Shown piece by piece: positions 58,871-64,000 of a DNA stretch of 64,000 nt. The DNA comes from DATJIG01 sp050260515. Lineage in GTDB: Bacteria; Pseudomonadota; Alphaproteobacteria; SMXQ01. Position 1 is the stretch's first letter. The number at the start of each line of letters is the position of its first letter. Location of the stretch: contig JBLNCI010000008.1 of the NCBI GenBank assembly GCA_050260515.1, positions 66,309-130,308 of the forward strand, read 5' to 3'. A model generated the notes under the pieces. That model made no database searches and was not told the DNA's origin. It saw nothing but the letters and a program-made list of their open reading frames with translations. A program made the position numbers and the translations under genes.

Positions 58871-59743
58871 CTACCAGATCAGCGCCGGGACGATGCCGCG
58901 CGGCATCGCGCCCTCGCGGCGGCCGGCCGCCTCGACCCTGGCGGGGTCGGCGTGCTCGCCGTAGCGCACCCCGAGCTCCGAGCCATGGATGCCGCTGGTC
59001 ACCAGCACGGTGTCGAGCCCGGCGCCGACGCCGCCCTTGATGTCGGTGAGGAGCGAATCGCCGATGGCGACGACGCGCGAGCGGTCGGCGATCCCCATCG
59101 CCGCCATGGCCCCGCGATAGGCTTCCGGGAACGGCTTGCCGTGATAGGCGACGGGCGCGCCCAGCTCCTCGTAGCGCCGGGCAAGCGCACCTGCGCAGAT
59201 GATGCGCTTGCCGGCGCGGATCACCTCGAGGTCGGGGTTGGCGCAGACCATCGGCAAGCGACGCTTGGCCGCGGCGAACAGCAAAGGTTCGTAGTCGGCG
59301 ACGGTCTCGTCGTCCTCCCACGGGCCGGTGTTGAACAGGAAGTCGGCCGCGGCGACCTCCGTCACCCGGTCGAGCGCCATGTCCTCGAGCAGGCCACGGT
59401 CACGCTCCGGTCCGATGTGGATGACCTTGCGGCCGAGCGCGGCGTGGAAGGCGTCGGCGCGCCCGGTGACCGCCCGGTAGGCAAGCTCGCCCGACGACAG
59501 GGCGCCGTCGTAGAGGTCGCGCGGGATGCGCATCGCCTCCATCTGCTCGATGACGGTTTCAGAGCGACGCGGCGCGTTCGACAGCAGGATGACGCGACGG
59601 CCGGCGGCGCGCAGCGCCTTCAGGCAATCGACCGCGCCCGGGTAGGGATCGCGGCCGTCGTGCACCACGCCCCAGAGATCGAGGACGATGCCGTCGTAGC
59701 GGGCCGCGATGTCTCGGATGCCGGAGAAGACCTGAAGCGACAT
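58871..59743 (-). CDS. HAD-superfamily subfamily IIA hydrolase (TIGR01459-like)
   Basis: A 290-residue haloacid-dehalogenase-type phosphatase. Motif I is YDGIVLDLWGVVHDG (D22), motif II LLSNAPRR, and motif III/IV HGKPFPEAYRGAM with VVAIGDSLLTDIKGGVGAGLDTVLV. The C2-type cap lies between. The DLWGVxHDG form marks the alphaproteobacterial group often found beside EAL-domain genes such as tipF. Substrate unknown. It lies between the TipF-like and giant rod genes, all on one strand, with 91- and 134-base gaps. Confidence 0.88.
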   Translation of the reverse strand: MSLQVFSGIRDIAARYDGIVLDLWGVVHDGRDPYPGAVDCLKALRAAGRRVILLSNAPRRSETVIEQMEAMRIPRDLYDGALSSGELAYRAVTGRADAFHAALGRKVIHIGPERDRGLLEDMALDRVTEVAAADFLFNTGPWEDDETVADYEPLLFAAAKRRLPMVCANPDLEVIRAGKRIICAGALARRYEELGAPVAYHGKPFPEAYRGAMAAMGIADRSRVVAIGDSLLTDIKGGVGAGLDTVLVTSGIHGSELGVRYGEHADPARVEAAGRREGAMPRGIVPALIW

Positions 59744-59834
59744 GATGAACGGGTGGCCGAAGTCCCCGTTCTTGTGCCACGCGAACGCGCCGATGGGAAG
59801 GCTGGCGTTGGCCGCGAGCGGCCGCCTGTGGAAT

Positions 59835-61043
59835 TCAGGAGTCGCGGCTCTTCTGGGGGCCGCCGAACAGATAGCCCTGGCCGAAGTCGATCTGGAAATC
59901 GAGCGCCTCGATCAGGTCGGCCTCGTCCTCGATCTTCTCGACGATCAGGTCGATGCCGGCGCGGTCGAGCGACTTCTTCAGCGCCATCACCGCCTCCGGC
60001 TCGCCGCGGGCGCGGTTGAGGAGCTCGGCGACGTCGAGCTTCACGAACCGGAAATGGCGGCGGGTGAGCTGCTCGATGTCGAGGTTGAGATTCGTGACGC
60101 GATCGAGCGAAAACGTGAAGCCGAGGCGGGCGAGGCGCATCAGGTAGGGCGCGACCTGGTCCCAGCGGTTGTCGACGTCGTCCTGGTTGAGCTCGAACAC
60201 GAGCTTCGGCGCGAGCTCGGCGTTGGCCGCGACGAAGTCGCTGAAGTCGGCGAAAAACACCCGGTCCGACAGGGTGTGGGCCGAGATGTTGCAGAAAAAG
60301 CCGACGTTGTGGCGGCGGGCATTGGCGCGGCGCACGAGCTGCACGCACTTGAACAGCAGCAGGTTGTCGATGGCGCCGATCAGGCCCTCGCGGGCGCTGA
60401 GCCCCAGGAACTGCTCCGGCACCAGCATCTCGTCGACGCCGGTGCGGATCCGCGAGTAGCACTCGTAGTAGCGGACCTTGCGCTGCGGCAGGCTGACGAT
60501 CGGCTGCAGGTAGAGGTCGACCTGGTCGCGGCGCAGAGCGTCGCGCACGGCGTCCAAAATCTGTCCCTCGTCGAGGTCGGCGATCTTGGGGAACAGCGGA
60601 AGCGGCGGCGTCCCGGGGGCGATCCGCGGCAGGGGATCGTCGGCCCCGACGGACACGGTCGCCCGCTGCGACAGCTTTTCGACCAGGCGCTGGAGGATGT
60701 CCATCTCCGAACGCACCGCGGCGATGTCCTCGGACGTCTTGTCGATCTGGGCGGTGTCGAGGTCGCGGCGGCAGCGGATGACCTCGGCGCGGACATCGGA
60801 AAATTCGTCCTGGAGGCGCTCGTAGGCCCCGGCGTAGACCGCGAGGCGGTCGAGGATCGCGCGTTCGCGCACGGTGCGGACCGCCGCGTGGTGCAGCAGC
60901 ACGCCGGTGACCAACACGAGCCAGCCGGCGATCGCGGCGTCGGCGGTGGAGATCCCGACCGACGACAGCGGCAGCGCGACGGCGACGGCGCACGCGAGCA
61001 GCGCGTAGACGGCGGCGATCAGGGCGTGCTTGAGGACGGTCAT
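59835..61043 (-). CDS. Membrane EAL-domain protein, TipF-like c-di-GMP receptor
   Basis: A 402-residue protein: two N-terminal membrane helices (about 5-27 and 36-52), a coiled coil (about 55-127), then an EAL domain (about 160-397). The EAL triplet reads ECY (E194), N252 and E284 are kept, the DDFG loop reads LDRVTN (one Asp missing, D314 left), and K335, E372 and Q389 are present. This fits a domain that binds c-di-GMP but hydrolyses it poorly or not at all. Caulobacter TipF, a c-di-GMP-binding flagellar polarity factor acting with TipN, has the same layout. The HAD neighbour supports this; the name remains an inference. Confidence 0.75.
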   Translation of the reverse strand: MTVLKHALIAAVYALLACAVAVALPLSSVGISTADAAIAGWLVLVTGVLLHHAAVRTVRERAILDRLAVYAGAYERLQDEFSDVRAEVIRCRRDLDTAQIDKTSEDIAAVRSEMDILQRLVEKLSQRATVSVGADDPLPRIAPGTPPLPLFPKIADLDEGQILDAVRDALRRDQVDLYLQPIVSLPQRKVRYYECYSRIRTGVDEMLVPEQFLGLSAREGLIGAIDNLLLFKCVQLVRRANARRHNVGFFCNISAHTLSDRVFFADFSDFVAANAELAPKLVFELNQDDVDNRWDQVAPYLMRLARLGFTFSLDRVTNLNLDIEQLTRRHFRFVKLDVAELLNRARGEPEAVMALKKSLDRAGIDLIVEKIEDEADLIEALDFQIDFGQGYLFGGPQKSRDS

Positions 61044-61152
61044 GTCGGGACGTCAGCGGCCACGGGCTTCGAAGCGCATCGCCGAAGCGTGCCCGGAAGG
61101 TCTTGAAAGTTGGTTAACGATTGGTTCCCGGCGACGCCGTACGCGACGGCGC

Positions 61153-61509
61153 TCAGGCGGGCTCCTCGCCGGCCGCCGCCCGTGCGACGGCTTCGTCGAC
61201 GTCGCCGGTCACCAGCGCAGCACCCACCAGCGCATCCTCGGTCAGCCTGCCGTAGACGTGAGGGAACAGCGCACCGCCCCGGCTCGTCTCCCAGCGGATC
61301 GAGTCCTTGAGCCTGTCGGCGTCGAACGCGGCGACCACGAGCTGGCCGACGTTGGCGTAGTGCTTGGCCCGCGTCCCCTCCACCTGCTCGGCGGTCGACA
61401 TGTGAATGAAGCCGTCGCGATGATCGTCGCGGCTGCCGGCGAACACGCCGTCGGCCACGAACGCCTGCCATTCGGTGAGGCGGAAGATGCGGTAGATCGG
61501 TGCCGTCAT
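61153..61509 (-). CDS. DUF952 family protein
   Basis: A 118-residue protein with the DUF952 pattern IYRIFRLTEWQAFVADGVFAGSRDDHRDGFIHMSTAEQVEGTRAKHY and LFPHVYGRL. The conserved GFIHMS suggests an ADP-ribosyl-related fold seen in the family, but no activity is known. Start ATG at 61509. It lies downstream of the YHYH gene by 41 bases on the same strand and may be co-transcribed with it. Confidence 0.85.
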   Translation of the reverse strand: MTAPIYRIFRLTEWQAFVADGVFAGSRDDHRDGFIHMSTAEQVEGTRAKHYANVGQLVVAAFDADRLKDSIRWETSRGGALFPHVYGRLTEDALVGAALVTGDVDEAVARAAAGEEPA

Positions 61510-61550
61510 CGCGGCACGGTATGCCAGCGCGCCGACGGCGACAACAACGG

Positions 61551-62477
61551 TCACGGCCGGGCTCCGGGTCCGCGCGGCGCGTCGCGCCGTCCCTCCGGGC
61601 GCGGCATCGTCATCGGCGTGCCGCGATAGCAACCGAGCGTGTACGGGTACTCGAAGTTCGCGACGTAGTGGTACATGCGGCGCCGCTCGCCGTCCCAGTC
61701 GATCTCGTCGACGCGGCCGTGGCACGCGTCGAGCTCGGCGTTGGTGACGACGCGCCCGTCGCGGTAGGGGCCGGTGATGGCGAACCCGTCGACGGCATAG
61801 CCGACGATCGGCGAGGTGCCGGCCGGGTCGCCGAGATCGACGCAGAGGTCGGCCATGTGGTGGTGGTAGTCGCCGCGGCGCGCCGGGTGCCCGCCGCACG
61901 AATCCTGCACCTCGTGGGCGACACCGTCGCGGCCGGCGGCGTCGAGCGCGTTGAACAGGTACGAGCCGTCGAGGAACAGCCCGATCGGCCCGCCAGGCCC
62001 GAGGCACGTGGCACGCTCGTTGGCGACCGGCAGACGCGGCAGCGTCCAGCGCACGGTCTGCGGCGCGATCGCGTTGGGATTGCGGTCGTAGGCGAACGCG
62101 GCCGAGTCGCGCGGGATCGGGAACACGCCGGTGGGCGACGACGGCAGCGCGTTGGCGGTGATGACGCGGCTCTCGCCATTCGCCGCGATGCGCAGCTCCG
62201 ACGGCCATCGCACCCCGCCCTCGACCACCGGCTTGTCGCCCGGATCGAACGTGCCGTCGCTGCGCACCCACGGCGTGTCCTCGCGGCCGCGCGGCGCGCG
62301 GGCGAACGGCGCGGTGGTGCAGACATAGATGTAGCCGGGCTTGGGCCCATCGGCGGTGACGCGGCCGTCGCCGGCCACGAGATGATGGAGGTCACGGCCC
62401 GCGGTGTCGGCGTGCGCCGGAAGCGCGGCCGCGATCGCGAGCGCGCCGGCAAGTCCGATGGCGGCGACGATTTTCAT
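61551..62477 (-). CDS. Exported YHYH-domain protein
   Basis: A 308-residue protein with a Sec signal peptide (about 1-23, GLAGALAIAAALPAHA) and the YHYH domain. Visible parts are LGPGGPIGLFLDGSYLFNALD, the His cluster GDYHHHMADLCVDLG, SPIVGYAVDGFAITGPY and MYHYVANFEYPYTLGCY. Several Cys residues could form disulfides. Family function is unknown; the His cluster suggests metal binding. The ATG overlaps the stop of the upstream VOC gene (ATGA). Confidence 0.82.
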   Translation of the reverse strand: MKIVAAIGLAGALAIAAALPAHADTAGRDLHHLVAGDGRVTADGPKPGYIYVCTTAPFARAPRGREDTPWVRSDGTFDPGDKPVVEGGVRWPSELRIAANGESRVITANALPSSPTGVFPIPRDSAAFAYDRNPNAIAPQTVRWTLPRLPVANERATCLGPGGPIGLFLDGSYLFNALDAAGRDGVAHEVQDSCGGHPARRGDYHHHMADLCVDLGDPAGTSPIVGYAVDGFAITGPYRDGRVVTNAELDACHGRVDEIDWDGERRRMYHYVANFEYPYTLGCYRGTPMTMPRPEGRRDAPRGPGARP

Positions 62478-62845
62478 TGGCCCTTGATCTCCATGCCGAA
62501 CGACAGGCGATTGCCGTCGGGATCGGCGATCGTGAAATCCCGCATCCCGTAGTCGTAGTCGTTCGGTGCGAGGATCACGCGCGCACCGCGCGCGGCGAGC
62601 TCGGCATGCAGCGCATCGACATCACGGCAGAACACGTAGACGGCGCCGGGCCCGCGACGGGCGCCGTCCGCCGCCTGGAGATGGATCAGCACGCCGCTCC
62701 GCTCGACGCCCGCGTAGACCGGCGGCTCCCCCCAGGTGAACTCGACGTCGAAGCCGAGCGTGTCGCGGTAGTGCGCGACGCTGCGGACGACGTCTGCGAC
62801 GGCGAACACGGTTGCACTCCCGGTGAACGCGGACGCTAACGACAT
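62474..62845 (-). CDS. VOC/glyoxalase-like protein
   Basis: A 123-residue single-module vicinal oxygen chelate protein. It has the start VFAVADVVRSVAHYRDTLGFDVEFTWGEPPVYAGVERSGVLIHL and the C-terminal DFTIADPDGNRLSFG, a form also seen in bleomycin-resistance-like and dioxygenase proteins. Metal ligands cannot be fixed by eye. It is translationally coupled to the YHYH gene and divergent from the aminotransferase gene. Confidence 0.85.
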   Translation of the reverse strand: MSLASAFTGSATVFAVADVVRSVAHYRDTLGFDVEFTWGEPPVYAGVERSGVLIHLQAADGARRGPGAVYVFCRDVDALHAELAARGARVILAPNDYDYGMRDFTIADPDGNRLSFGMEIKGQ

Positions 62846-62919
62846 GGCAGCCTCCTCGAGGGATCGCGTGTCTCATGCGCCGGAGCCGGTATACTGCCGC
62901 CCCGCCACAGGAGGCGCCC

Positions 62920-63795
62920 GTGCTCCCCCAGCATTTCATCGACGATTCGAATGGCCCGCGCTGGGTCGAGGGCAATCCGCCCCAGCTCGGCCTGATGGAC
63001 AACGCGACCTGGATGTCGTCGGTGGCGTTCGACGGCGCGCGCGCGTTCGACGGCGTGGCGCCCGATCTCGACGCACACGCGGCACGCCTCATCCGCTCGG
63101 CGCGGGTGATCGGTCTCGCGCCGAAGCTCTCGGCCGACGACATCGTTGCGCGCATGCGCGACGGCATCGCGCGGTTCCCGACGGGCACGCATCTCTACAT
63201 CCGTCCCCTGTTCTATGCCGCCGAGGGCTTCGTGGTGCCGAAGCCCGAATCGACGACGTTCTGCCTGACCCTGTTCGAGAGCCCGTTGCCGGACCCGAAG
63301 GGTTTCACGTCGACACTGGCCCGGGTCCGTCGCCCCCATCCCGATTCCGCGCCGACGCTCGCCAAGGCCGCGTGCCTCTATCCCGAGAGCGCCCAGGCGA
63401 TGCGCGAGGCGCGCGACGCGGGCTTCGGCAACGCGGTGATGCTCGACCACCTCGGCAACGTCGCCGAGTTCGCCACCGCCAACATCTTCATCGTCAAGCG
63501 CGGCACCGTCATCACGCCGATTCCCAACGGCTCGTTCCTCAACGGCGTGACGCGCCAGCGCGTGATCGCGCTCCTGCGCGGCGCCGGCGTCAAGGTCGTC
63601 GAGCGCACGGTGCGCTGGCGCGAGGTCGAGGGCGCCGACGAGGTGTTTTCGTCGGGCAACTACGCCAAGGTCACGCCGCTCGTGAAGCTCAACGAGCGCA
63701 CGCTGGAGCCGGGCCCCGTGTACCGCAAGGCGCGCGAGCTCTATCTCGCCTGGGCGCGGACGTTGCCCCGCATCGAGGGTACGCGCCGCAACTGA
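62920..63795 (+). CDS. Class IV aminotransferase (branched-chain amino acid or D-amino acid type)
   Basis: A 291-residue PLP enzyme of fold type IV. The catalytic Lys is probably K149 (APTLAKAACLYPES) with E183 (GNVAEFATANIFIV) downstream; TPIPNGSFLNGVTRQRVIALL is the typical phosphate-binding part. Branched-chain transaminase is the usual annotation for alphaproteobacterial proteins like this; D-amino acid or aminodeoxychorismate activity cannot be excluded. GTG start at 62920 has AGGAGG 6 bases upstream; TATACT at 62890-62895 is a possible -10. Confidence 0.87.
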   Translation: MLPQHFIDDSNGPRWVEGNPPQLGLMDNATWMSSVAFDGARAFDGVAPDLDAHAARLIRSARVIGLAPKLSADDIVARMRDGIARFPTGTHLYIRPLFYAAEGFVVPKPESTTFCLTLFESPLPDPKGFTSTLARVRRPHPDSAPTLAKAACLYPESAQAMREARDAGFGNAVMLDHLGNVAEFATANIFIVKRGTVITPIPNGSFLNGVTRQRVIALLRGAGVKVVERTVRWREVEGADEVFSSGNYAKVTPLVKLNERTLEPGPVYRKARELYLAWARTLPRIEGTRRN

Positions 63796-63864
63796 TCGCA
63801 GTTCGCCGGTCATTGTCTCCTTCATTCTGTCTCTTTCATTCCCCGAACGCGCACCTTCCCCACG

Positions 63865-63892
63865 CCCGCTCCGGGATTTCTCCCGGAGCGGG
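63865..63892. other. GC-rich hairpin downstream of the aminotransferase gene
   Basis: An 11-bp perfect stem (CCCGCTCCGGG at 63865-63875, CCCGGAGCGGG at 63882-63892) with a 6-base loop. There is no T-run on either strand, so it may be a factor-assisted terminator or mRNA-stabilising structure. The remaining bases to 64000 show no gene I can support. Confidence 0.5.
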
Positions 63893-64000
63893 GGCCTGAG
63901 GCGGGCTTCGGTGTCTCGCGTCGCGGACGTTACCGCCTGCGCTTTGGACACACGTGGGCGCCGATGACGTGAGAGCGTGTCATCCTTGTTTTGATCCCAG

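Noticed and set aside
53487..58964. A 1,825-codon open frame on the plus strand opposite the giant rod gene
   Set aside because: It is the mirror of a very Ala/Glu/Arg-rich, GC-rich coding repeat, in which stop codons are rare on the opposite strand. Its product is low-complexity without a recognisable domain, while the minus-strand protein has membrane helices, a phase-locked repeat and a conserved C-terminus.

Overview
The window is chromosomal DNA of a GC-rich alphaproteobacterium. Several gene neighbourhoods point there: prmC-DUF4167-clpB, lysC-(npd)-ptsP with a divergent ubiG, grx-comF beside an NDUFAF5-like methyltransferase, xerD-small membrane gene-aroK-aroB-CBS protein, bolA-J protein-cobS-cobT, and a TipF-like EAL protein. 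A glutamyl-tRNA reductase-type hemA (not the usual alphaproteobacterial ALA synthase) and a rodZ-ispG-hisS order suggest a Rhodospirillales-like or early-branching lineage. That placement is inference. Coding density is very high: no gene-free stretch exceeds 300 bases, and many neighbours share GTGA, ATGA or TGATG stop/start overlaps. I saw no tRNA, rRNA, CRISPR array, insertion sequence or prophage.

Layout. 1-564: 5' part of an NRAMP manganese transporter behind a palindromic MntR-type operator. 0.6-3.9 kb: mtnA, gmhA and an M23 peptidase. 3.9-18.9 kb: a long leftward run of housekeeping genes (transcription order lysC, nitronate monooxygenase-like, ptsP, rodZ, ispG, hisS, hemA, prfA, prmC, DUF4167, clpB); clpB has a sigma-32-like promoter. 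19-27.7 kb: ubiG, DUF1178, 1-Cys peroxiredoxin, nitrilase, glutaredoxin, comF, methyltransferase, a small cytochrome c with an FNR/FixK-type box, nudix, GNAT, argJ and a parvulin. 28-30.7 kb: secA. 30.7-36.6 kb: a sulfation-type cluster (DUF5672 protein, cysD, cysNC, sulfotransferase, MFS exporter). 36.6-39.6 kb: accA, CitE/Mcl1-like lyase, xerD. 39.6-44.7 kb: a large exported protein of unknown function, a 45-residue membrane protein, aroK, aroB and a CNNM/CorC-type protein. 44.8-50.4 kb: DUF2889, bolA, EamA transporter, J protein, cobS, cobT. 50.5-53.5 kb: Tat-type dienelactone hydrolase, rpmB, a two-pore-helix-type ion channel, an MFS drug transporter. 53.6-61 kb: a 1,718-residue membrane-anchored coiled-coil protein, a HAD hydrolase and a TipF-like degenerate EAL protein. 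61-64 kb: DUF952, YHYH-domain protein, VOC protein and a class IV aminotransferase.

The most unusual part is 53.6-61 kb. The giant protein holds about 34 head-to-tail 29-residue units (11+11+7, eight helical turns), flanked by two N-terminal membrane segments and a folded C-terminal domain. This is the architecture of alphaproteobacterial polar scaffolds such as TipN and the Agrobacterium growth pole ring protein. A TipF-like c-di-GMP-domain protein lies one gene away. A linked scaffold-receptor polarity module is a reasonable but untested reading. Other points worth attention are the divergent hemA, the cysDNC-sulfotransferase cluster, and the palindromic operators before mntH and the cytochrome c gene.
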